Source of the DNA: Chrysophaeum taylorii
Lineage: Eukaryota > Sar > Pelagophyceae > Pelagomonadales > Pelagomonadaceae
Direction: 5' to 3'
NCBI GenBank assembly: GCA_029834535.1
Contig: JAQMWT010000126.1
Location: 62,001 to 126,000, forward strand
Length of the DNA stretch: 64,000 nucleotides
Shown: positions 33,587 to 43,139 of the stretch, one piece after another
How positions within the stretch are numbered: the first letter of the stretch is position 1
How the letters are laid out: every line of letters begins with the position of its first letter
Made by a program: the position numbers and the translations under genes
Notes under the pieces: model-generated
The model's input: only the letters and a program-made list of their open reading frames with translations
The model's database searches: none
What the model was told of the DNA's origin: nothing

Positions 33587-35077
33587 CTAGGCCACGACCT
33601 CTGCCGTTGATTGCGCCTGATCATCTGGCGTCTCGGCGGCCTCAGAAGCCCTTCCATCTTCTTTTTCGGCCCGCGGTGCTTTTGCCGCAAATTCGTCGCC
33701 TTCAGCCTCGGCCGTGACCTCTGACGTGGGTTGCGCCAGATCTGCCTCCTTCTCCGCGCCAGGCTCATCAGTCGTCTCATTGCCGCCAGGCTCTTCTTCT
33801 TCTTCTTCTTCTTCTTCTTTAGGCTGCGGTGCTTCTGCCGCAGCGAAGTCGCCACCAGCCTCGGCAATAACCTCCGCCGTGGGTTGCGAAAAATCTGGCT
33901 CCTCTGCTCCAGGCTCATCTGGCGTCTCAGCGTCACCAGGCTCTTCTTCTTCTTCAGGCTGCGGTGCTTCTGCCGCAGCGAAGTCGCCACCAGCCTCGGC
34001 CATAACCTCCGCCGTGGGTTGCGAAAGATCTGGCTCCTCTGTTCCAGGCTCATCTGGCGTCTCAGCGTCACCAGGCTCTTCTTCTTCTTCAGGCTGCGGT
34101 GCTTCTGCCGCAGCGAAGTCGCCACCAGCCTCGGCCATAACCTCCGCCGTGGGTTGCGAAAGATCTGGCTCCTCTGCTCCAGGCTCATCTGGCGTCTCAG
34201 CGTCACCAGGCTTTTCCTCTTCTTCAGGCTGCGGTGCTTCTGCCGCAGCGAAGTCGCCACCAGCCTCGGCCATGACCTCCGCCGTGGGTAGCGCCAGATC
34301 TGGCTCCTCCGCGCCAGGCTCATCTGTCGTCTCAGCATCACCAGGCTCTTCCTCTTCTTCAGGCTGCGGTGCTTCCGCTGCAGCGAAGTCGCCACCAGCC
34401 TCGGCCATGACCTCTGCCGCGGGTTGCGCCAGATCTGGCTCCTCCGCGCCAGGCTCATCTGTCGTCTCAGCATCACCAGGCTTTCCCTCTTCTTCAGGCT
34501 GCGGTGCTTCCGCTGCAGCGAAGTCACCACCAGCCTCGGCCATGACATCTGCCGTGGGTTGCGCCAGATCTGGCTCCTCCGCGCCAGGCTCATCTGGCGT
34601 CTCAGCATCACGAGGCTCTTGTTCTTCGAACCGCGAAGCTGTTGCCGCCGGGTCGTCGCCGCCGGGCTCCGCCGCGAGCTCTATCGTTGCTATCGTCGCG
34701 GCGTCTCGCTCCTCCGCGCCAGACTGACCCGGCTCCGCGTCTTGTGAGTCGAGCGCTTCCTTTGATTCGGGCGCATTATTTGGCGGCTCGTCCGGCGCCA
34801 TCGTTGTTCCAATCGTCGGCGTCGGCGCCGCAGGCGCGTCCCCGCGCGGCTCAGGGAGCGCGCCTCGACGGTCGCCGCGATGTTTCTTCGGTCTGCAGAA
34901 GAAGCAGCAACTCGTCGCCTCGAGAGCCGCCGCCCGCGGGGGCGGCGGCGGCCTATGCGCTTCCATCAGCTTGAAGCACCTTCCACCGCCAAAACCAACC
35001 CTTACCCTTTCTCGCTTACTTACCCTTTCAGGGGCATTTCCGCCGAGGGGAGTCAAAATTTGTATAGCCTTCTCCAT
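33587..35077 (-). CDS. Acidic protein with 45-residue tandem repeats (496 aa)
   Basis: The family was not recognised. After a basic, Pro-rich N-terminus of about 80 residues with a CCFFC cluster near 57-61 come about seven tandem repeats of 45 residues (PGDAETPDEPGAEEPDLSQP, then TAEVMAEAGGDFAAAEAPQP and EEEEE). The repeats are almost identical except the last two. Glu, Ala and Pro dominate, so it is very acidic and probably disordered. Because the unit is 135 bp, a multiple of three, the other phases stay open too: a 348-codon basic frame on the same strand and a 337-codon Ser/Gly/Ala frame opposite. I chose this frame because it alone has a distinct non-repeat N-terminus and extends beyond the array at both ends. 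It may be a structural or filler protein. Confidence 0.6.
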   Translation of the reverse strand: MEKAIQILTPLGGNAPERVSKRERVRVGFGGGRCFKLMEAHRPPPPPRAAALEATSCCFFCRPKKHRGDRRGALPEPRGDAPAAPTPTIGTTMAPDEPPNNAPESKEALDSQDAEPGQSGAEERDAATIATIELAAEPGGDDPAATASRFEEQEPRDAETPDEPGAEEPDLAQPTADVMAEAGGDFAAAEAPQPEEEGKPGDAETTDEPGAEEPDLAQPAAEVMAEAGGDFAAAEAPQPEEEEEPGDAETTDEPGAEEPDLALPTAEVMAEAGGDFAAAEAPQPEEEEKPGDAETPDEPGAEEPDLSQPTAEVMAEAGGDFAAAEAPQPEEEEEPGDAETPDEPGTEEPDLSQPTAEVMAEAGGDFAAAEAPQPEEEEEPGDAETPDEPGAEEPDFSQPTAEVIAEAGGDFAAAEAPQPKEEEEEEEEEPGGNETTDEPGAEKEADLAQPTSEVTAEAEGDEFAAKAPRAEKEDGRASEAAETPDDQAQSTAEVVA

Positions 35078-35720
35078 CGTTGTATCCGCCCGATTGGCGT
35101 TGGCAAACGGGAGGAGGCAGCCACGGACGTGGCGTCTCTACCGCCGTCTTTCTTTCTATCGCGGCGCACCGCGAGCGGACTCGTCTCATCCTAACCACCA
35201 GCAGCACGCGTTTTCCTGATCGATCGCCAGTGTACCAGCAGAAATAAGGGTGGCTCCTCCGGACATACCATTTTCGCTACTTGAGGAAGGCACAAGCGCC
35301 CCCCGTTTTGAGAGAGAGAGAGAAAGAAAGGGCGCTGCCCTCGGCGTTTCTTGACGTCACAAAAACCAGTCGCTCCAGAGTGTGATTGACCTAGAGGGGA
35401 CGGTGGACTCGGCGGTCATCATTCGAACTGTAATAGACTAAGAGATAAGGGTCACTAGGTTAGGGTCACTGAACACCCCCTCGAGTGAAGCTATGTGCAC
35501 GTGGGTCGCAGCGTTTCCTGAACTGACCACGTAGTGGCGGAGAGCTTCCGGGTCGTAGAGGTTGGAGCAGATTCGGTGGAGTGTCCAAGAAATGAGGTAA
35601 GTCATTGCTACTACCTTCGTCTTATGATGATGATGTCCTTTTGCTCGTTGTAATCCACCAGAAATCGTGCGATTCGTGGAAAGTCCACGGTTGACTAGAA
35701 GAAGTCAGTCTGCTATGTTT
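35078..35720. other. Intergenic, nothing recognised
   Basis: A GAGA-rich tract lies at 35312-35332, with AGGGTCACTAGGTTAGGGTC at about 35447-35467. Frames from the opposite strand of the acidic-repeat gene spill into it. No gene was supported. Confidence 0.4.
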
Positions 35721-35730
35721 TGTCTTGGTA

Positions 35731-36093
35731 ACTAACTAACTAACTTCAGACCTCTCCCGAGCATGGGAGCCAGGCCGGACCGACAGGAGCCAGTCCGGAA
35801 TCACGGGCCTGTAGACGAGGGGCGCCGAAAGGTGGGTCGGCGGAGAGTGATCATCAAGCTTGTCGCCATGCGACGAGGAGACCGCGATGTGACTGACAAC
35901 CAACTCGTCGATAACCTTCCGTCTGCGCCCCGGCCATACCCCGTCCCACTGCGAACGTTCCGGCTGCCAACCGGCCCGCCCGAGAGGCGAATAGGTGCCA
36001 ACCTACGCCGGGAGGGCGGATGCCCTCGCAAGGCTCAGGATTCATGAGGCACCGTCCTCCATCGCAACCATGCGGTCGGCGATCAGGGTAAGG
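35731..36093 (-). mobile_element. SINE-like retroposon with (TTAG)n tail, full-length copy
   Basis: The 363-bp insert is flanked by perfect 10-bp duplications TGTCTTGGTA at 35721-35730 and 36094-36103. Read on the minus strand it starts CCTTACCCTGATCGCC and ends GGGAGAGGTCTGAAGTTAGT plus further TTAG units. A related copy lies at 63445-63814 and truncated copies at 3355, 38532 and 39825. The non-coding size, tetranucleotide tail and 10-bp duplications fit a SINE. A clear pol III promoter was not seen, so it could instead be the 3' end of an unseen LINE. A 94-codon plus-strand frame in it is not conserved as protein between the copies. Confidence 0.75.
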
Positions 36094-36103
36094 TGTCTTG
36101 GTA

Positions 36104-36364
36104 GGACACCAGAAACGGCGCGTATGCGACGTGGGTGACCACGATCGCCCTGGTAATCGCCATAGAGAACTGTAGTTTCAAGTGTCTTCTTACCCTTCAG
36201 CAGAGTGGGGGCAGTGCTAGTCTGCCCTCGTTCTGTCTCGAACAACGAGGACAGCACGGTGTGGTGTTGAATAACACAGCGTTTTTTTTCTGAAATTAAA
36301 AGGTCCTAGAAGTAAGAGAACTAACCCTAACCGGGTTTGTCTTCTATCTTTTCAACCGCCTTAT
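36104..36364. other. Spacer
   Basis: No gene was recognised. A T8 run and CTAACCCTAACCGGG (36320-36334) lie just before the Copia fragment. Confidence 0.4.
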
Positions 36365-36860
36365 TTGTTTGAAAAGCGAGCTTCAACCAATTGTCTCCTG
36401 CTCAACTCACGAAGCTGAGTTGATTGCCCTCAGTATTTGTGCTGACGAAGCTGTTTGGCTACGCAAGCTGCTGTTGGAACTCTCCTTTGTCGTCAACCCC
36501 ACCTTCTACGTCAACAATGTTATTGGTGAGAACACCGCTGATCCTGTTGACTTCGATGGCAATGACAACCCAATTGTTGAAGATATGCGCTTCATCAGAA
36601 GCCCCCCTCTCTTGTCTGACAATGGTGCTGCTGTTCACACCTCTAATAACCCAGATGGATCCTCTCGCTCCAAGGCACTGTCGACCAGATGGTTTAAGAT
36701 CCGTGAGTACATCTCGCTACAGAAAATTCGAGTCCATCATGTTCCCGGCAAGCTAAACGTGGCTGATGGTTTTACAAAGCCACTTGCTGCTGAGTTCTCC
36801 ACTTTTCGTTCTCTACTCGGCATGCACCATGCCTCTGACGACAAGCCTTTACAGGATTGA
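36365..36860 (+). mobile_element. Copia 3: fragment of a Ty1/copia element (RNase H end)
   Basis: The plus-strand frame gives the end of a copia RNase H domain: STHEAELIALSICADEAVWL near the start, LLSDNGAAVHTSNNP and HHVPGKLNVADGFTKPL near the end. It is a fossil fragment lacking everything upstream. It differs enough from Copia 1 and Copia 2 to be a separate lineage. Confidence 0.8.
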
Positions 36861-37070
36861 AGATGCCTATTCCTAGTGACCGCAGCGTCGTTAAACTAGC
36901 CCTGGCCCTACCTTCTTTTGCCACAAATTCTTGTGTGCGTGTGAGTGTCGCCTATGTCCTTTTCTTGGCACTCCCGTGGCCGCGGCTTCTCCCCAGTCGT
37001 TCGAAGGACAGTCCCACGCTTTCTCTCCACGGCCGAACCTTCCCCCAGGTTGTCGCAAAAGCGACAAACC
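36861..37070. other. Spacer after Copia 3, possible LTR or leader
   Basis: This pyrimidine-rich stretch lies between the RNase H end and the next open frame. It could hold the right LTR of Copia 3, but no second copy is present to confirm it. GTCGCAAAAGCGACAAACC near 37052 contains a 6-bp hairpin (GTCGC/GCGAC). Confidence 0.3.
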
Positions 37071-37718
37071 ATGACTGCTGCTACTGCTACCACACAGGCT
37101 GCTGCGGTTGCACCGACACCAGCCGGGCATATCTCACCTCAGTCGCTGACGTTCCAGGACGGCCTCAGCATGGACTATGCTGTGTATGAGCGAGGACAAC
37201 CTACCGTATATGCTCGCAATGATACTTCTTTCCAATTCCCTTGTGATGCGCGCTCAGCTGGTCATATACGCGCTACCCTCATACGCATCTATCATTTGCC
37301 AAGGGCGTTATATACTCTTTTGACAAGTATGCTAGCTCAACACCCGCCATTTGTTAACTTGGTCTTATCCGTATCCGCTCTAGCCACAACAGATCCCACC
37401 ACACAATTGCCATTCGCACTGGATCTTCGGCTTATAACACAGATGCACCTTGAGCATCTTAATTTCCTTGTGACTCTTGTTCGAACACAGAGTCGCAAAG
37501 CTCAGGCTATGTTCAAGCCATCCAAATTCCAGCATGTGTTTACTACAGTTGCTCAATCGTGGGTACAACATCTTGACGACTACGTATCATCTTCAGATGA
37601 TACAAAACCGCCGTCACGCCTGGATGTAATGTTCGGCCCCACTTATACTCCGGCAGAACATCAAGACTTTCTGCGCTTTTTAAACGCGAAATCCCTTCAC
37701 TTACACAGCATGTGTTGA
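37071..37718 (+). CDS. Unrecognised 215-aa frame, possibly gag-like
   Basis: It opens MTAATATTQAAAVAPTPAGH and is Thr/Ala-rich at first, then a helical-looking body with many Leu, His and Gln (HLEHLNFLVTLVRTQSRKAQ). There is no zinc knuckle and no domain I recognise. Downstream, another frame contains DFDALRQQVELLQETLLSS, which looks like coiled coil. Its place directly after a Copia fragment and its base use suggest an element-derived capsid-type protein, but a host gene is not excluded. Confidence 0.3.
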   Translation: MTAATATTQAAAVAPTPAGHISPQSLTFQDGLSMDYAVYERGQPTVYARNDTSFQFPCDARSAGHIRATLIRIYHLPRALYTLLTSMLAQHPPFVNLVLSVSALATTDPTTQLPFALDLRLITQMHLEHLNFLVTLVRTQSRKAQAMFKPSKFQHVFTTVAQSWVQHLDDYVSSSDDTKPPSRLDVMFGPTYTPAEHQDFLRFLNAKSLHLHSMC

Positions 37719-38531
37719 CCGAAACGTCGTTAAACTACTTACACTCCACGCCAGACCCTACTCTGGAGATATCTTCGCCATCGTTCACATCCTACGTCTT
37801 CTGCTTCGCTTGCTGATTTCGACGCCTTGCGTCAACAAGTCGAACTGCTCCAGGAAACTCTTCTATCTTCACGGACCCGTTCGCCAAGTCCAACTTCTTG
37901 GAAAACCAACTGGACACCTTACAACTAAATTCTCTTTTGCCATCCATACTGAATGCTCTACTTGCACTCACATTTCACATGGCACCACATCACTCAGCTC
38001 TTGGTGTTCACCACCTTACAGCAGAAGCTTACGATGATTCCAACACTCTCGAACCGGCAACGACATCTACCACCTCACCTCAGATAATCCTAACACACTG
38101 TCTGTTGTACTTGTGTTTCGTAATGTTCTGTTCTAAAGCGTCAAATCGACTCTCAGCCCCACCAAACCTAAATCTTAAAGACACACCTTCTATACTTATG
38201 TGACCTTTGCGACCATCAAGACTGTATACTCCTTTTCTTTCTTTCCTAGAGATGCTCTATAGTCGCACCTCAAGCGCCGCTTAAGACATCTCGAGGGGGT
38301 GCAGAGAGAAATCTGATGCCTCTTACCCTTATCCGTCCGTTGAGAACGTGATCTCTTTCTTACCCTTCTTCTTCCTTTCTACACACTCCTCAATTAGTCC
38401 TCTGATATTTGTGTTCAAGCTCATCATTATGGTCTAGCGCGTCCCGAGGTATGTAGCACTATACACTTAACCTTTCTCGTGGTGTAGTTCTAGATGCTGC
38501 CTGTCGTGTTCTGAGGATATAGGGAACATAA
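37719..38531. other. Unassigned, probably element-derived
   Basis: Short frames only. The composition continues that of the 37.1-37.7 kb frame. Nothing was recognised. Confidence 0.3.
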
Positions 38532-38560
38532 TATGAGAGGTCTGAAGTTAGTTAGTTAGT
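38532..38560 (+). mobile_element. 29-bp micro-insertion of the (TTAG)n-tailed retroposon
   Basis: The 29 bases, ending GAGGTCTGAAGTTAGTTAGT, are the 3' end of the repeat at 35731-36093. They are flanked by a perfect 12-bp duplication TAGGGAACATAA at 38520-38531 and 38561-38572. Confidence 0.8.
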
Positions 38561-38854
38561 TAGGGAACATAACCTTTCATTCCCCGAATAAAAAACTTCC
38601 TGACGTTCATGATGAGACGGGATGGTTTCCCAGGTGACTGACTTACCACTGCACGCTAAATGCTCTGCACGCCGCTTACGAAGTAGTGAGGTGCCGAAAG
38701 TAGGTAGGAAGAAGGGAGCAAGGAGCTCAAAACGAGGGCGGGCGAGACGCTAAACGACGGTCGCAGCATGATGCCAGATCTTCCTCCGTACTTTCGTCGG
38801 CCAAACGACGATCGCGAGAACAAGGTAACCACGCGTCGCGCGCAACAACAATGA

Positions 38855-38929
<75 letters not shown>

Positions 38930-38930
38930 G
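38855..38930. repeat. (TCTG)n microsatellite, about 19 units
   Basis: An uninterrupted TGTC/TCTG tract, the complement of GACA. The same tetranucleotide forms the LINE landing site inside the Helitrons and a longer tract at 53441-53624. No LINE or Helitron end is visible beside this one. Confidence 0.9.
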
Positions 38931-39718
38931 CCACCAGTGTACATTACTAAGTCATAAGCAGCGTCGGTGCAAGAAGGAGAGACGAAGGTCGCAGATCTAG
39001 AGGAGTGCCGGAAGTCCCCGTAAACTCAAGGTGGCGATTACACGCGGATGGAGCGCTGCAGAGTTTTGTAGCCACATATTAAACTCTGTCGCGGCGTCGT
39101 GTATATATTATATCAGTGACAACAACTACAAATCCCCAGCTAGCAGGGCGCTGTCGGGTGTCCGGAAGAGGATGGACATCATCCACAGGCTGAATAAGGC
39201 GCGCAATGCCAAGCTGCGTCAGCAAACTGGGAGCAAACAAAACGGACGGCGCCGCTGGACCGGGAGCGACCGGGAAAGCGCGTAGGGTTCGACAAAGTCC
39301 GTCCTCGAGATGATCGGCGGGCGGTCTAGGCCCAGCACAGGAGGGATTTGCGGCGCGAATCGAAAAATTCGTTCGAAGAGAAGGTCCCGACAGGTGAAAC
39401 GACGCGAGAGTGGCACAAAACCATATCCTAGTTGTCGCCACGAAAAAAAAATAGGATGTGTCTGGCCGCTATGGCCTTCGGCTCGTATTGTCTCGTGGCA
39501 CGCGGCCAACCAAGCGAGCGCGAAATCGACGACTGTTCGATTCTGACCCAAAACTTAAGTTCCGGTGGCAACAGAGTTCAACTGGCTCCAAAACGCATTT
39601 GAGCGCCTCTGATAATTCGTCGCGAGACAAGCCCGAATAAGCATCCAGGAATATAAAAATCCGAGAGTTGCGAGCGTGCGTCGTCGAGAAGAAAGGCCGT
39701 CTGGACCGGGTCGCTCTT
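38931..39718. other. Unassigned spacer
   Basis: Overlapping short frames on both strands (39079-39551) have no recognised motif. An A8 run lies at 39444-39451. Confidence 0.35.
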
Positions 39719-41262
39719 GGGATAATGGTTTACGTACCCAGGGATAATAAATAAATTTTGGGTAAAAACCCCTATGGCTCTACTATAAGAAGTGTCAATG
39801 TTGGGATCAAGTGTTTAACGGATTCCGGACTGGCTCCTGTCGGTCCGGCTTGGCTCCCATGCTCGGGAGAGGTCTGAAGTTAGTTAGTTAGTTAGTTTAC
39901 GTGGCTGCAACCCTGCCCTGACTCGCCTGAAACCGCTCTAGAAAGAAAGAGGGACGCGCACAGTGGTGGCGGTGCGGCTGCTTGAAGGTTTTGGTGTGGT
40001 GTGTGAGCACGCGCACAGAGGTGGTGTGGTGTGGTGTGGTGTGGTGTGGTGTGGGGTGGCAGCCGAGCCTGGAATGGCAGCGCGCGTAGTTGCGGCCGCG
40101 ATGCCCCGCGATGTCGAGCAGGCTCCGCGCTCAACGCCTCTCCGCCGTGCGCTTTGACACCGCGACCACGGCCGCGCTTGCGGAAGGGTAGAGGATAATC
40201 GTGTTTTCCGGGACTTGAGCGTGCTTGAGGCGGATTGCGAGAGCGAGAACGTGCTTGCACTTGTAATAATAGTGCCTGAATTTGGGGCAGCTGCACGCGT
40301 AGAACGTGTATGCGATTGATGTTCCCCGGGTCCAGCATTTTTGAGGACGTGGGCCGCCCCGACGATGCTCAGAGCCTCGTGTCCAGCGACTTCCTGTCCA
40401 GGGTGGTGCGACACAAGCCGCCGTTTTCTTCGACGTCGACAAAGTCACGGAGAAATCGAAGGGTCTGCTCGCTCTTGGTCGCCTCGACAGAAAAAATGCG
40501 CCCCTTGACTGCTGCTTCGTGTCCGGCGGACACGAGAGTAAGACGAAGGAGTCGGACTTGACTTTCTTGAGGAAGTCGCCATCGAGCATTTGCCAGCGCG
40601 AATGTACTCCTGCGCCTCCTTCTTCCAATCCCTGCCGTTGTTCTATCTGCGGGTGCTGAGCAAATAGCCATCGTTTTGGCTCCTCCGAGTCTCGAGGTAC
40701 CGGACGATGCTTCTCCAGGCTGGAACCTACTACGCCGACGACCTCGCGGGCAGTGCCATCCTCCTTGATGAGGTTGTTGCAGGATTCGTTGTTGCCGTTG
40801 TTGTCGCGCGGCGTACCGGGAGCGCACCCGTTCGAGCCCGGATCCAGCCGGCCTTTTTCTCAAACTTCGCCAGACCGTACTCTACGAGCACCAGACTTGG
40901 ATGTGAATGCGGGACACTTCTCGGTCCACTCGTCGGTGAAGCGACGCAGGAGTACCTTGTCGAGACAGACCGCCGCCGATCGTGACGACGACGACGACGA
41001 CGCTAATTTGCTCCATCTCGAGCACACAGGACGTTCCGTCGCACTCGTTCCCAGTGAGCATCTTATCTTATCTTATTTTATCTTCAAAGTAGCGACTAAT
41101 AATATCTCGTCGAGTGGTCGCAGCCGTCGCTCCGCCATATGCTGAACACTGCTGATTTTTTGAGTCGTGTGCATCAGGAGTGGCGTCACGACTTCAAGAC
41201 TTCTTATAGTGCCATACCCAAAATTTAACATCCCTGGGTATGTAAACCATTATCCCCCAAGG
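39719..41262 (-). mobile_element. DNA transposon with about 60-bp TIRs and SWIM-finger remnant (MULE-like?)
   Basis: The left end GGGATAATGGTTTACGTACC (39719) and the complement of the right end, GGGATAATGGTTTACATACC (41262), form terminal inverted repeats that extend with gaps to CTATAAGAAGT at about 39797 and 41203. On the minus strand a frame ending near 40131 contains CSCPKFRHYYYKCKH at 40295-40251, a CxC-x9-CxH SWIM zinc finger as found at the C-terminus of Mutator-like (MULE) transposases and FAR1 proteins. Other frames upstream carry more of the same decayed gene (FLRDFVDVEENGGLCRTTLD). No 9-bp target duplication was found, so MULE membership is tentative. Confidence 0.6.
39825..39898 (+). 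mobile_element. 5'-truncated (TTAG)n-tailed retroposon inside the TIR element
   Basis: It matches the last about 75 bases of the 35731-36093 repeat (GACTGGCTCCTGTCGGTCCG, then GGGAGAGGTCTGAAGTTAGT and further TTAG units). It lies just inside the left TIR, so it is younger than the transposon. The target duplication is unclear. Confidence 0.65.
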
Positions 41263-43139
41263 GAATTTTCCCTCGGTGGTCTAGAGCTGTGGTTCGGAAA
41301 CCTCCGCCCATATATCCAGCCCGCGGCTGGATGAAAACGAAAAACAAAAACTAGCGACATCATGCCAGTAGGGCCCCATTAAGAAACGCCGCCGACGAGT
41401 TAGTAACAACCCTAACGATGTTTCGAAAACAGACCATGCATACAAATTTGCAGTATATCCAACGTGATGATGGTACCACCGCTTCGCAAAGCCTCTCAGT
41501 CTGAGCGCGCGTTTTGATTATTCGAAGGGTCGGAGGGGCCACCGCCGGCCAAGGCTGCGAAGAAGCCCGCTGCGCGGCGCCAGCGACCTGCGAGACGGTG
41601 AGCGCGTTTGCTGCATGAACAAACTCCAAGGCGCGGGGGCGGGGGAGTCCCTCGACTTGGGGTCAGGAGTCAAGGGCGAACTTCCCGTCACCTTTTGCGC
41701 GTGCTCGACTGTCAGCCGGAAGGAAGGAAGGAAGGACTTCGCGCCAACGAAGAAAGCCTGTTCAAGCGACACGCAATCCGCCGCCGACTCTCCGAGGCGC
41801 GGCACCCATACATTCGGCCTGGCGACGCGGTCCACGAGATCTATCGCCGTAACGGCAAAGAGTGCGACGACTTCGCGGTCGAATCGCTCCACTACGACTC
41901 GAGCTTGGGGACGGACATGTTCACACCATCGTCAAGGTGGGCTTGCAGGGGCTCGAGTCGCGCGGCATATCTCAGTCCACCGCCGCCGAAGCGAAAGTCG
42001 TGGACCGACCAAAAAGGAGCTCGAGCAGCAAATCGAGAAGCAGTTAGCGACGTTGCCGGAGCTCGAGGCCAGCCGGCAGCAGACGGACGAGGTGTGGCCA
42101 AAGAAGCGGCCGGCGAGAGACGCACCCGGCTCTCATGTTCGAAAAAAGGAGTACCGCAAGCTCCAGTCCAGCTACTACTACGCCGACGTCAACGAGCAAG
42201 CTCAACCGCGAGCTTCGATCTCTTCGCCGCCCCCGAGGCAAAGGAGGAGGTCGGGCGGCTGCGAAAGCGAGTCGGGGAGCTTGTGCAGATCTGGGTGCCT
42301 TCGAAGCCACAGGGCGCCGGCTCTGGAGAGACGCCTTGGCCGTCCAAGCACCCGAGAATGATCAGGCGACGCGGTACGTGGACGGCTGTGAAGGCGAACC
42401 AGACGGATGATCTCACCGCGAAAGTCGTCGGCGAAGCGTTAGTGAGACAGAGCAGATGGAGTGTTGGGCGAGATCTCACCCCAGCTCGCGGCGGCGGTGG
42501 TGTTCGAGACTGCTCGCGAATTGGAAAGCCGACGACGCGAGGGCTCAGCACAAAGCTGCTACAAGGATCGAGATGGAAAAGGGGCTCGACGTGCGCCAAG
42601 TCGACGAGGCTTTAGGTCATGTCGATCCTTGGGCATAAAGAGCTTCAGCTACATCGACCGTTCTCTCGAGGGCCCGTCGCCTCGCGAGCGACGAGGATCT
42701 CCACGACCGAAGAGCGAATACCTCCGACGTTCCACAACCATCTGATCCGCCAACGCGTGGAGGAGTTCGACGACGGGTACAGGAATCGGGGCGATGTAGT
42801 GACGGCAACGTCGTCTGGATGTACGTTACGTCTACTGGCCTCCTTGAAAAACGGCTGCTAACTCTCTCGTCGACGCGGAAGACGATGATCCCGAGATGAT
42901 CCCATGGAGGAAGACGTTTGCGACGTCCAACAATACTACGAGCCGCCACCGGACGTCTAGCCGAGGTCGCGTCTCCGACTCACCACCTCGCTCTAAATTC
43001 GCAGCTGCCATGCGCATTGTCGAGTCCGCCTCCGATGACCAATCGTAGAACGAACAGACTTGAGATATGACCACCACCGCAGAGTCAGTGCCTCCCTTGC
43101 ATATATCATCGCCCGAGATCGTCAAAAAAAAAACCCGCG
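41263..43139. other. Unassigned; open frames without recognised products
   Basis: A plus-strand frame of 335 codons (41608-42615) overlaps others of 248 and 91 codons. All are rich in Arg, Ser and Ala, and none has a motif. A segment near 41770-41900 (RHPYIRPGDAVHEIYRRNGK) looks protein-like but is not carried through in one frame. It is best read as a decayed gene or element. Confidence 0.3.

Noticed and set aside
35763-36047. 94-codon frame in the (TTAG)n repeat as a gene
   Set aside because: The related copy at 63445 alters the frame, and the repeat is flanked by a target duplication, so it is a non-coding retroposon.
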